Below, piece after piece: positions 44,652 to 54,005 of a stretch of DNA of 64,000 nt (its first letter is position 1; each line of letters starts with the position of its first letter). Made by a program: the position numbers and the translations under genes. Below the pieces are notes generated by a model. That model saw nothing but the letters and a program-made list of their open reading frames with translations, was not told the origin of the DNA and did not search any database. The stretch covers positions 310,001-374,000 of the forward strand of contig CAWFSG010000001.1 of the NCBI GenBank assembly GCA_963818445.1. Reading direction: 5' to 3'. The DNA is from Prado023 sp963818445 (GTDB lineage: Bacteria > Actinomycetota > Actinomycetes > S36-B12 > CAIYMF01).

Positions 44652-44753
44652 GTGCCGACCTCCCGGGTTGTGGGTGCTGCGCCGACCGTACCCCGCGGGG
44701 TGACGGGGACGCGGGCTGGCGGCGTGGCTGGCTGGCGTCGTCAGGTCCGTGGG

Positions 44754-46454
44754 TCAGGCGTGGTCGGGCTCATCGTGGTTGGCCTCGTGGCCGGCCACGG
44801 CGGTGGGCAGGGTTGGATAGACGTTCTCCGCACCGATCAGCTCCAGGATCCCTGCTCGCTCGAGCAGCTCGGCCAGCTCCACGTGGACGCGAGCCAGGGC
44901 CACGGAGATGCCGGCGCGCTGGAGCTCGCGCACCAACGCATCCAGTGCCTCCACCGCCGTCGAGTCGGCGTCGACGTTGGCCTCGCAGTTGAGCAGCACG
45001 GTGCGGACCTCGAGACCGTCCTCCTGCTGCTCCCGTACGGCATCGAGGACGCGGATGCGGAAGTCCTCGGCGTTGGCGAAGAAGAGGGGCGAGTCGTACC
45101 GGAAGACCAGCAGGCCCTCGATCTGGGTTGCGGCCGGGTACTCACCGATGTCGTGCATGCCCGCCAGGTCGGGAACTCGGCCCAGGACCGCCGCATGCGG
45201 CCGAGCGACCCGCGCCAGCACGACCACGGCGGACAGGGCGATCGCGAACCCGATGCCGGCAAGCAGGTTCAGGGTGAGCACGGCGATGGCCGTGGCGATG
45301 CCGAGCCAGAACTCGCTCCGGCGGAAGTTCCAGAGCCACCGGAACTCCGCGAGGTCCACGATCTTGAATGCTGCGAAGACCACGAGGCCCCCCAGGGCTG
45401 CCATCGGGAAGTTCGCCAGGATCGGCCCCGCGAAGAGCAGCACGACCACGACAGTCGCGGCAGTGACCCACCCGTAGGCCGGCGTGCGCGCCCCCGACAC
45501 CTTGGCCAGGGCCGTGCGGCTGCTGCTGCTGGAGACCGGGAACCCGGAGGTGAGGCTCGCCCCGATGTTGGACATCCCGAGGACGAGCAGCTCTGCGTCG
45601 GCGTCGATCTCCTCTCCGTCGTCGGCGAATGCCCGTCCATCGAGTGCGTTGTCGGCGAATGCGACGACGGCGATGCCCACGGCGGGCCCGAGGATCTGGG
45701 TCAGCAGGGACAGGTCCGTGGGGAGCGAGAGGGGTGGGAGGCCCTGTGGGATGGTGCCCACGACCTTGACCCCCTGGTCCTCCAGGCCGAATGCCGTCGT
45801 GAGCGCTGTGGCGCCGAGCACCGCGAGCAACGGCCAGGGCAGGCGAGGGGCGAACCGGGTCCCGACGAACAACGTGACGATGACGGCGAGGCTGATGGCA
45901 ACCGTCGCGCCATTGGTGGCATCGAGGTGCTGCAGGGCGGAGACGATCTGCGCGATCGGCTCGGTTCCGTCGACCTGCACCCCGAAGAGCTTGCCGAGCT
46001 GGCCGGCCACCATGATCACGGCGACGCCAGCGAGGTAGCCGATGAGCACGGGGCGACTGAGGAGCTGCGCGACGAATCCCACGCGGAGCAGGCCCGCGGC
46101 CAGGGCCAGCACGCCCACAACCAGGGCACACATTCCCGCCATGGCCGCGTAGGTGGAGGGGTCACCGATGGCCAGGGGTGCGAGGGCTGCCGCCGTGAGG
46201 ATCGAGGTCGTGGACTCGGGGCCGACGCTGAGCAGCCGCGATGTGCCCGCGACCACGTAGATCGTGAGCGGCGCCAGGCATGCCCAGAGGCCCACGACGG
46301 GGTCCAGCCCGGCCAGGGTCGCATAGGCCATGACCTGGGGGATCAGGTAGGCCGCAACGCCCAGGCCGGCGAAGGCATCAGGTCTGATGCAGGAGCGATC
46401 GAACTGCTTCAGGCGCAGCAGGTTGTACTGCGTGGGACGTGCTCTCGGGGCCAC
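44754..46454 (-). CDS. SulP family anion permease with STAS domain
   Basis: 566 aa. About 10-12 helices; the SulP start DAFAGLGVAAYLIPQVMAYA is followed by ATLAGLDPVVGLWACLAPL, and GFPVSSSSSRTALAKVSGAR is the conserved Ser-rich segment. Cytoplasmic STAS domain about 440-550. Members carry sulfate, bicarbonate or other anions; with the sulfate operon 3 kb away, sulfate uptake is plausible but unproven. Divergent from a membrane-protein gene. Confidence 0.93.
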   Translation of the reverse strand: MAPRARPTQYNLLRLKQFDRSCIRPDAFAGLGVAAYLIPQVMAYATLAGLDPVVGLWACLAPLTIYVVAGTSRLLSVGPESTTSILTAAALAPLAIGDPSTYAAMAGMCALVVGVLALAAGLLRVGFVAQLLSRPVLIGYLAGVAVIMVAGQLGKLFGVQVDGTEPIAQIVSALQHLDATNGATVAISLAVIVTLFVGTRFAPRLPWPLLAVLGATALTTAFGLEDQGVKVVGTIPQGLPPLSLPTDLSLLTQILGPAVGIAVVAFADNALDGRAFADDGEEIDADAELLVLGMSNIGASLTSGFPVSSSSSRTALAKVSGARTPAYGWVTAATVVVVLLFAGPILANFPMAALGGLVVFAAFKIVDLAEFRWLWNFRRSEFWLGIATAIAVLTLNLLAGIGFAIALSAVVVLARVARPHAAVLGRVPDLAGMHDIGEYPAATQIEGLLVFRYDSPLFFANAEDFRIRVLDAVREQQEDGLEVRTVLLNCEANVDADSTAVEALDALVRELQRAGISVALARVHVELAELLERAGILELIGAENVYPTLPTAVAGHEANHDEPDHA

Positions 46455-46507
46455 GCCCCACAGTGTGCTGCCCCGCGCCGGTCGGATGCGGCTCTACGCT
46501 GGGCGAC

Positions 46508-47630
46508 ATGCGTGGATTCCGTCGTCGGGCCGAGGACCCCGAGGGTCACGACCCTCCGGAGGAGTCGACGACCGTCGTGATCGATCGGGTGATGGTCGGT
46601 GGAGGTCCGCCGGGGACCCATGCCCCGCCCGCGCAGGCGCCACCGGGCCCGACCCACTCCGACACCGAGGTCCTGGATGCCCAGGTGGCCGGATCCCTGA
46701 TCGATCCGGGTGCGTCGACCCAGGTGATCCCACGCGGACCGATGATCGCCCCCGGCCAGCCCGCGGGGACCACCGGCGACGGTGGACAGCCCGGCCCCCG
46801 CGCCCACGCCATCCGCCCCGTTGGTCAGCAGGCGCGTGGCTGCGGAGATCGGGATGTACACGGGTGCGGCGCTGGTGCTCCTCTCGATCGGTGGCGTGGT
46901 CGTGCGTGGGTGGGGAGCGTGGGGCCCGGGCACGCGCTGGGCCTTCGCCGCACTGATGACCGTGGCCCTCATCGCGGCGGGACTCTTCGTGCGGCTCCCG
47001 TGGAGCCGGCCACTCAGCGATGAGCGCCGCCGGGCGGTCTCGGCCCTGCTGACCATGGGCGTCGCGGTGGCCACGACTGGCGTGGCGGTCGCCCTGGGGT
47101 CGACGCAGGGGTCATCGTCAGCCGATGCGCGCCCGGCTGCCTCCGCCGTGGGCGTCGTTGTCGCCATGCTGGTGGTCAACCTGATCTCCCGGACCCCCGT
47201 GTCGGAGGCGGGGCTGCTCGGTGCGCTGGCGTGGGTCGCCTGGGTCGTCGTGCCACCGGGGCCCGGGACCTGGGCCTTCCTGGTGGGGCTGGGTGTCGTG
47301 TGGGCCGGGCTGGGTGTGCGCTGGGCGCGTGGCCGGCGGACGTCGATGGTGCTGGGAGCGACCCTGGCGCTCGTCGCCTCCGTCGGGATGGCGGCTGGCC
47401 CCTGGGCCTGGCCGACTCGGGCGGGACTGGCGGCGGCCGCAGTCCTGGGCCTCGGAGCCTTCCTGCGGGGTCGGGCCAACTACTGGCTGGCGCTCGGGGC
47501 AGGGGCGGCGACTGCACTGGCGGCTTCGGTGGCCGGTGATGTCGTGGGTCCGGCGCTGGCACTGCTCGTCGGCGGACTGGCCACGATGGTCGTGTCGTGG
47601 ATCGCGCTGCGCAGCGCCCGCCGCGGATAG
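46508..47630 (+). CDS. Multi-helix membrane protein with Pro-rich cytoplasmic N-terminus, apparent frameshift
   Basis: The start at ATG 46508 is marked by TACGCT (46495-46500) 7 nt upstream. The first 90 codons (acidic, Pro/Gly-rich) are in frame 2; about ten hydrophobic helices follow in frame 3 from about 46782 (SRRVAAEIGMYTGAALVLLS). One surplus base near 46780 (GGCGACGGTGGAC) would join them into 373 aa. Alternatively GTG 46782 starts a separate gene, but it lacks a ribosome binding site. No function recognised. Confidence 0.68.
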
Positions 47631-47641
47631 CTCGCAGGATG

Positions 47642-47685
47642 CCCGAAGGGCCCCAGATCCGCCGTTCGGATCGGGGCCCTTCGGG
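47642..47685. terminator. Strong bidirectional hairpin terminator
   Basis: CCCGAAGGGCCCC and GGGGCCCTTCGGG with an inner GATCCG/CGGATC stem and a 5-nt loop. It sits between the convergent membrane-protein gene and cspA. Confidence 0.9.
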
Positions 47686-47705
47686 TGAAAGCCGGTCTGC
47701 TGGCC

Positions 47706-47909
47706 TCAGAGAGGGGTGACCTGGTCTGCCTGGGGGCCCTTCTGGCCCTGGGTGACCTCGAACTCGACGCGCTGCTCCTCCTCGAGCGACCGGTAGCCGC
47801 TGGACTGGATGGCGCTGTAGTGAACGAAGACGTCTGCGGTGCCGTCGTCGGGGGCGATGAAGCCGTACCCCTTCTCGGCGTTGAACCACTTGACGGTGCC
47901 TTGTGCCAT
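47706..47909 (-). CDS. cspA: Cold-shock protein
   Basis: 67 aa. RNP1 GYGFIAP and RNP2 VFVHYSAI motifs of the cold-shock domain are intact in MAQGTVKWFNAEKGYGFIAP. Single-stranded nucleic acid chaperone. GAGGAG precedes ATG 47909. About 160 bp separate it from the next gene upstream, room for a long 5' leader as is usual for csp genes. Confidence 0.96.
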   Translation of the reverse strand: MAQGTVKWFNAEKGYGFIAPDDGTADVFVHYSAIQSSGYRSLEEEQRVEFEVTQGQKGPQADQVTPL

Positions 47910-48068
47910 GGTGCTTCGTACTCCTCGTGCAGATGTGAGATGAGCCGCTGCTCGACCCTCTTCGTCCAACAGCGGCATCACCGTACAACACACAGGGCCG
48001 CTGCACGCACGCGCGCGTACACCGTCGTGTCGGTGCCGTTCGCAGGGGGTCCGGTCAGGTCAGCCCGG

Positions 48069-49742
48069 TCAGCTGGCCCGGGCCAGGCTGTAGGTCAACC
48101 AGCCGCCGTCGAGGTTGACCACGTCGTAGCCCAGCTGGGTGAGCAGGCGCGCCGCGGTGTGCCCGCGCTGGCCGACCTGGCAGTAGACCGCGACCGGGAC
48201 CGGCTGCCCCGAGGCGTCCCGCGGGATCTCGGTGTGCCGCGCGCGCAGGTCGTCGACGCTGATGTTGATCGAGCCCTCGATGTGACCGCGCCGGTGCTCG
48301 CCGTGCGTGCGCACGTCGAGCAGGAACCGGTCGGTGGAGTCGACCTCGTCCCAGCCGATGGTTCGCGTCGTGCCCATCATGATGTTCTCCGCGACGTACC
48401 CGATCTGGTTGATCGGATCCTTCGCCGAGCCGTAGGGCGGGGCATAGGCCAGCTCCAGGGCGGCCAGCTCGTCGGCCGTGATCCCGCCGGTCATGGCGGT
48501 GGCCAGGACGTCGATCCGCTTGTCGGTGCCGGTGCCCCCGATGCCCTGGGCACCGAGGATCTGCCCGGTCTGCGGGTCGAACAGCAGCTTGAGGCTGATC
48601 CGCTCGGCCCCGGGGTAGTAGCCGGCGTGCGAGCCGGGGTGCGTGTGGACGGCGGCGTATGCACGGGCGGAGGCCTTCAGCCGCTTCTCGTTGGCGCCGG
48701 TCACGGCGACGGTCAGGTCGAACACCTTCACGATGGCGGTCCCGAGCACGCCACCGAAGCGGATGGTCCGCCCGGAGATCGCGTCGGCCACGAGCCGGCC
48801 CTGGCGGTTGGCCGAGTTGGCCAGGGGCACCAGCGTCGGCTCGCCGGTGGTGGCATCGGACTTGTCCACGGCGTCACCCACGGCGTAGATGTGCGGATCG
48901 GAGGTGTGCATCTGGTCGTCGACCTTGATCCCGCCCCGCGGACCGAGCTCCAGCCCGGCGGCGACGGCCAGCTTCGTGTCCGGGCGCACGCCGATGCTCA
49001 TGATGACCATGTCGGCGTCGACCTCGCGCCCGTCGGAGAGCAGCACCGTGTCGGCGCGGACCTCGGTGACCTGCACCCCGAGCGCCAGGTGCACGCCGTG
49101 CTTGCGCAGCTCGGCGGCCACGATCGCGGCCATCTCCGGGTCCAGCGGGGCCATGACCTGGGTGCCCAGCTCCACGACCGTCACGTCCATGCCGCGCTCG
49201 CGCAGGCTCTCGGCCATCTCCAGGCCGATGAAGCCGCCGCCCACGATGACCGCCGACAGCGCGGCGCCGCCCACTGCCTCCTCGCTGGAGTCGACGGACA
49301 GCAGCAGCGAGTCGACGCGCTCCTTGATCCGGTCGGTGTCCTCGATCGTGCGCAGCGTCAGTGCCCGCTCGACCCCGGGGATCGGCGGGACGATGGGCGA
49401 GGCTCCGGGGGACAGGACCAGGTGGTCGTAGCCCTCGGTGTAGGACTCGCCGGTGGTGAGGTCCTTGACCGTGACGGTGCGCGCCCCGGGATCGATCGAG
49501 GTGACCTCGGAGTTGACCCGCACGTCCAACCCGAAGCGGGCGTTCAGGCTCTTCGGGGTCTGGAGCAGCAGGTTGCGGCGGTCGGCGATCGTGCCCCCGA
49601 TGTAGTAGGGCAGGCCGCAGTTGGCGAACGACACGTACCCGCTGCGCTCGAGGACGACGATCTCGTGGGACTCGTCGAGTCGGCGCAGGCGGGTCGCGGC
49701 GGAGGCTCCACCGGCCACGCCGCCGATGATGATGGTCTTCAT
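48069..49742 (-). CDS. cdr: CoA-disulfide reductase with C-terminal rhodanese domain
   Basis: 557 aa. FAD-binding start MKTIIIGGVAGGASAATRLR, redox Cys in SFANCGLPYYIGG (Cys 43 type), NAD-binding VIVGGGFIGLEMAESLRERG, FAD-binding HIYAVGDAVD, then a rhodanese domain (about 465-557) with active Cys in VYCQVGQRGHTAARLL. Such CoADR-rhodanese fusions handle CoA persulfides and polysulfide. GAGGAG precedes the ATG. The CsoR/CstR-like operator overlaps its promoter. Confidence 0.93.
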   Translation of the reverse strand: MKTIIIGGVAGGASAATRLRRLDESHEIVVLERSGYVSFANCGLPYYIGGTIADRRNLLLQTPKSLNARFGLDVRVNSEVTSIDPGARTVTVKDLTTGESYTEGYDHLVLSPGASPIVPPIPGVERALTLRTIEDTDRIKERVDSLLLSVDSSEEAVGGAALSAVIVGGGFIGLEMAESLRERGMDVTVVELGTQVMAPLDPEMAAIVAAELRKHGVHLALGVQVTEVRADTVLLSDGREVDADMVIMSIGVRPDTKLAVAAGLELGPRGGIKVDDQMHTSDPHIYAVGDAVDKSDATTGEPTLVPLANSANRQGRLVADAISGRTIRFGGVLGTAIVKVFDLTVAVTGANEKRLKASARAYAAVHTHPGSHAGYYPGAERISLKLLFDPQTGQILGAQGIGGTGTDKRIDVLATAMTGGITADELAALELAYAPPYGSAKDPINQIGYVAENIMMGTTRTIGWDEVDSTDRFLLDVRTHGEHRRGHIEGSINISVDDLRARHTEIPRDASGQPVPVAVYCQVGQRGHTAARLLTQLGYDVVNLDGGWLTYSLARAS

Positions 49743-49777
49743 GGTGCTCCTCGGGTGGGTGGACTGATGGGGCCCAG

Positions 49778-49795
49778 TATACCCCCCGGGGTATA
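49778..49795. promoter_or_regulatory. CsoR/CstR-family-like operator overlapping the cdr promoter
   Basis: TATACCCCCCGGGGTATA, an 8-2-8 palindrome of AT flanks around a C/G tract, matches the sites of DUF156 repressors (CsoR, CstR). The minus-strand -10 TATACT lies within its downstream half, so binding would block transcription of cdr. No DUF156 gene is in the window. Confidence 0.78.
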
Positions 49796-49871
49796 AGCGA
49801 ACGGGGTCGAGCCGCGTTCCGTGCCCCCGAGGGACTGATGTGGAGCCTATCGGCGGCCTAGGCTCGGGCAC

Positions 49872-51015
49872 GTGCTGATCAGACACCTGACCATCGGGGG
49901 CCTGCGCTCCTACGCGCCCGACCCCGCTGCGCGTCGGCCTCGCCCCGCTGACCTTGGTCTTCGGCCCCAACTCGGCGGGGAAGTCCTCGTTGCTGTCCGT
50001 GCTGCCGATGCTGGCCCAGACCGCGGCACGCCCGGACGTCCTGTCGATGTCCGGCGACCTGGTCGAGGGTGGATCGTTCCGGATGGCCGTGCACTGCCAC
50101 GACGAGGACGCGCCCATGACCCTGGGGTTCGGGTGGACGTCGAGTGAGGGCGTGCCGCGGGATGCCGCCATCTCGTTCCGGTGGGACCCCTCCCGGCGCG
50201 CGGCGATCCGTTCGCACACCGAGCTGGCCGACGGTGACGAGCGGGCCTCGATCGATGGCCCACGGCCGTGGGGGAGTCAACCGGGCGTCGCGCTGCACCA
50301 TCGGGTGACCGAGGAGTTCTGGGGCACCCTCGAGCGCGTCTACTTCGTCGGGCCCATGCGCAGCCGGGCGGAGCGGACGACCTTCGTGGGGCAGGGGAGC
50401 GAGGACTACGTCGGCCCCTCGGGTGAGGAGATGGCCGCCATCCTGCACGCGCGGCCCGCCCTCGTCACGGCCGTCAACGAGTGGTGCGACCGGCTCGGGC
50501 TGGGCTATCACGTGCGCATGCTCGACCCGCTCAGCCAGGAGATCGTGATGACCGCGGGCGAGTTCGCGGTCCTCGCCCTGGAGGACGTGCGCCGCGACCC
50601 GCCGGTCCTGGTCTCGTCGCGGGGCGTGGGTTACGGCGTGGGGCAGCTGCTGCCGATCATCGTGCAGTCGCTGCTCACGGCGTCCGGGATGATCCTCGTC
50701 GAGCAGCCCGAGGTGCACCTGCACCCGAGGCTGCAGTCCGCGGTCGGCGACCTGTTCGTCGACACGGTGGTCTCCGGGCGCGCCCAGTTGCTCGTCGAGA
50801 CGCACTCCGAGCACCTGGTGCTGCGGCTGCTGCGGCGGGTTCGCGAGGGCGTTCTGGATCCGGGCGATCTCGCGATCCTCTACGTGGACCTCGACGAGGA
50901 CGGGGCGGCGTTCGTGCGGCGCCTCGAGGTCGATGCCGACGGGGATCTGGCCGACGGCTGGCCGGGTGGGTTCTTCGACGAGCGGCTGGCCGAGGTTCTG
51001 GGTGGGCGCTCGTGA
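49872..51015 (+). CDS. OLD-like AAA ATPase (AAA15/21, DUF3696-type)
   Basis: 381 aa if one extra C in GACCCCGCTG (49922-49925) is ignored; otherwise the first 17 codons are out of frame. GTG 49872 is marked by TAGGCT 7 nt upstream. N-terminus LIRHLTIGGLRSYAP is typical; Walker A FGPNSAGKSS, ABC-like signature region SSRGVGYGVGQLLPI, Walker B MILVEQPEVHLHPRLQ and H-loop LLVETHSEHL follow. The C-terminal WPGGFFDERL matches DUF3696. Such ATPases drive defence nucleases. It overlaps the next gene (GTGA). Confidence 0.85.
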
Positions 51016-52076
51016 CCGAGAAGGCCGCGCTGCCGCGCAAGACGGTCTTCGGCGTCGCGATCTCCACGAACGCATTGGGCGATCGCTCCGAGGACCCTGC
51101 CCTGCGCCGCGCGATCCACGAGGAGCTCCTCGAGGATCTCGCAGTGCACGGCCGGCTGGTGTTCACCTCACAGGAGCACCTCGAGCTGTTCCTTGCGGCG
51201 GTCGGGCGGCTCCCGACGTCGCTGGCCAAGGCGTGGGAGGTGGTGCTCTCCAGCCGGAAGGTCCAGGTCGGGATCGCCCGACCGCCCCTCGACGAGCTGC
51301 TCGGCGACATCCTCGACCCCGGCCTGATCGACGCCGAGCTCGCTGACGACCTCGAACTCGTGCTCGTCGAGGCCGACCAGGCCGAGCTGCTGGGCGTCGC
51401 CGAGGACGAGTTCTCCGCGACCACCCCGTCGGGGCTGGTGGAGATCGGGCGGATCACCACCGCCGGGCGCACGTCGGTGCTGATGGCCGCGCGCCAGGTG
51501 CTCGACGCGCCCCTGCGTGAGGGCGTGAACCGCGAGGTGGAGTGGAAGGAGCGGTTCGGGCCACTCTGCGCCGACAGCAAGCCGCTGGTCATCTACGACA
51601 AGTTCGTGGGCCAGCAGACCGTCCGTCGCTACCTGTACAACCAGGGCTCCAGCGACGGGCTGACGTGGTTCCTGGCGCGCGTTGGCATGACCCCGGGGCG
51701 GCGGGTGACGATCATCACGGCCGTGACCGACTCGGTGGACCGCGGGCAGCGCTTCGACGAGGAGGCGATCGTCACTGGCTTCCTGCGGATGATGGCCTCG
51801 ATGGCTGACCGCGACCTGCGCCTCGAGTTGGTGCTCGTGCCGGAGCGGACGCGCGGCGAGAAGGGCCGGGCGGTCGAGCGGTTCGGCCACGACCGGCACC
51901 TTCGGTTCGGTGAGCGCGCAGCCCTGGCGCTGGGCGCGGGGATGCAGACGTTCGCCAACGCCACCTTCCGCGAGACGGTCACGGTCGCGCGGCTGCCGAT
52001 CGCCGATGCGAAGGCGCGCGAGGAGCGTGCGATCAAGGCCGCCCTGCGCCCACCCGACGGCGGCTGGCTCGGCTGA
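51012..52076 (+). CDS. PLD-like (MIT C-terminal-like) protein coupled to the AAA ATPase
   Basis: 354 aa, soluble. Residues about 190-335 resemble the phospholipase-D-like fold of MIT-domain proteins: VIYDKFVGQQ at 193, RVTIITAVTD at 231, LELVLVPERT at 271, the FGHDRHLRF box at 291 and ALGAGMQTFAN at 306. Only one HDR box is seen and no full HKD motif. The N-terminal 190 residues are not recognised. The start overlaps the ATPase stop, so the two are made together. Likely an effector or DNA/lipid-binding partner; this is inference. Confidence 0.72.
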   Translation: MTEKAALPRKTVFGVAISTNALGDRSEDPALRRAIHEELLEDLAVHGRLVFTSQEHLELFLAAVGRLPTSLAKAWEVVLSSRKVQVGIARPPLDELLGDILDPGLIDAELADDLELVLVEADQAELLGVAEDEFSATTPSGLVEIGRITTAGRTSVLMAARQVLDAPLREGVNREVEWKERFGPLCADSKPLVIYDKFVGQQTVRRYLYNQGSSDGLTWFLARVGMTPGRRVTIITAVTDSVDRGQRFDEEAIVTGFLRMMASMADRDLRLELVLVPERTRGEKGRAVERFGHDRHLRFGERAALALGAGMQTFANATFRETVTVARLPIADAKAREERAIKAALRPPDGGWLG

Positions 52077-52151
52077 CCCGGGATCCGGAGCGCCGCGAGT
52101 CGCCAGTGGGTGGCCCGGGAGGCCCAACCCCTGTCGCGTACGGTGTTCGTC

Positions 52152-53935
52152 ATGGCCGACGGTGACGTGCGCAACTCCGACGACCCCGGGTCCGGGGAAG
52201 CGTCCGAGGCCAGCGATACGGCCGACTCCGCCCCTGCCACGGGTCGCAAGCGGCCGCTGTGGCTGGCGGCGCTGGCTGCCCTCGTCACCCTCCTGGCCCT
52301 CTACGGCGCGTACTCCCGGCAGAGCTCCGACCTCTCGGGAGAGGACTCGCCGGAGAGCCCGGCGAGGTTGTTCCAGCAGTCCCAGGCGGCCGGGACGTCG
52401 CTGACCGCGGTGGGCCGGACCGCTGGGCTGGCCGAGCCCTGCACGGCGTGGCTGCTGGAGGCAGGTGCGCCCAGCGATGCGTCCGCGTATGCGGTGACCA
52501 GCGCCCGCTGTGTCGGGCAGACGGACCCCACCACAGTGATGGCAGGGCAGGACCTCCAGGAGGCGACCGTCGAGTTCAATGCCTTCGCCCCGCTGACCGC
52601 CGCGAGGCAGCCCGACCTCGTGAAGGCTCCGATCGAGGCCGTCGAGTGGGCGTCGGTCCGGGGCACCGACCTGGCTGTCCTGCGCCTGGGGGCGACCTAC
52701 GGCGAGCTGGCCGGGCGTGGCGTGCGTCCGATCGATCCCGTTGCGGCGCCGGAGGAGGGCGCTGAGATCCTGATCGCGGGAGTGCCGGTCGAGGGGATCG
52801 ACCCGAACCAGCAGTACCTGCGCGGGAGCCGGTGCCAGGCCGGGGAGACCTCCGACCTCCTCGAGGACGTGATGCTCGGCCGTGCGGCCCAGTCGTCGCA
52901 GTGCACCGGCATCCTCGACGGGTCGCAGGGGTCGCCGGTGTTCAACCCCGCGGGCGAGGCTGTCGCGATGGTGACCACGACGACCATCGGGGCCACGCAG
53001 CAGACGGCCTGTGCACTCGGGCTGCCGTGCCAGGTGGCCGACGACGGCGGCATCTCGGTCAAGGAGAACACCACCTACATGCTGCCCGTGGCGGCCCTGG
53101 CCGGATGCTTCCCGAAGGGCGCCTTCGCCCTCGGCGGGGGCTGTGCGCTGGAGGACCCGGCGTCGGTGCTCCCAGCCCGTGCGGTCACGGCGGTGGCCCG
53201 GCCGGGCTCGACGGTGGAGATCCGGCTCGAGGGGGAGTTGCCGGAGGGGTTCACCTCGACCGCTGCGATCGCGGTGAAGCAGGGCACGTTGGGCACGGTC
53301 GACTGCACGGCGCCCGAGGGGTGGCTGGGCGCCGCGGAGGCTGCGGCACTGGCTGCGCAGGACGCCGGTGGGGGCGATGTCGGGGCGGTCGTGGCGTCGC
53401 CGAGTGCCGGCGCCGGGACGTCCGCGTCGGCTGACCCATCGGCGGTGGCGAGTGCCCCGTCTGCGCCGGCTGACCCGGGCGACATGCGCCGTCCGCGTCG
53501 GCCGACCCGGGCGCGAACCCCGACGCGGGGTCAGGTGAGGTCGTGCCCACGCCCCCGGGGCAGTGGTCCTACCCGGTGATCCTCCCCACCGACGAGGGCT
53601 TCACCCTCGTGTGCGTCGGGTCGGCCGCGCAGCCCACCGAGGTGGTGATCAGGGCCGACGGCACGCCACCTGATCCGGCCACGATCGAACTGACCACCAC
53701 AACGATCGAGGGCGGGGTCCAGGTGGAGCCCGTGTTCGACCCGCCGGAGCTCACCGCGTTCAGGTGGGTGAGCGGCCCAGCCGACTCGATCGACTGTGCG
53801 ACCGCAGAGGGCTACGTCGAGTACCGCCGCATCCCGGCGACCGTCCAGGCCGCCGACCTCCCGAGCACCGTGTGCGTGATCGGGATCGACGAGGCGGGCA
53901 ACGAGTCGAAGCCCGCCGCGATCAAGGTCGAGTAG
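52152..53935 (+). pseudogene. Membrane-anchored trypsin-fold protein lacking catalytic His and Ser, frameshifted
   Basis: About 594 aa. One N-terminal helix (about 37-55), then a trypsin-like fold: the usual TAAHC box reads TSARCVG (His replaced by Arg), the Asp box TDLAVLRL is kept, and the GDSGSP box reads GSQGSPV (Ser replaced by Gln). Ala/Ser-rich linker, then a 130-residue C-terminal beta domain (WSYPVILPTDEGFTLVCVG). A one-base loss near 53490 changes frame within the linker. Start set by TACGGT 7 nt before ATG. A pseudoprotease role, for example binding, seems likely. Confidence 0.75.
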
Positions 53936-54005
53936 GGTTCCGCCGGGCGCCCCGGCTGGCTCGTCGCTGGGCGCCCCGGGGCTGGCGGCTGGCAGGATGC
54001 TCAGC

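Noticed and set aside
43365..46580. 3.2-kb open frame on the plus strand opposite the PPK2 and SulP genes
   Set aside because: It is an antisense shadow: both genes on the minus strand have clear family motifs, and long opposite frames are expected at this GC content. The translated sequence is His/Gly/Arg repeats without domains.
49801..49871. Gap between cdr and the AAA ATPase as an attachment site
   Set aside because: No tRNA end, direct repeat or integrase seen; it holds only the two divergent promoters.
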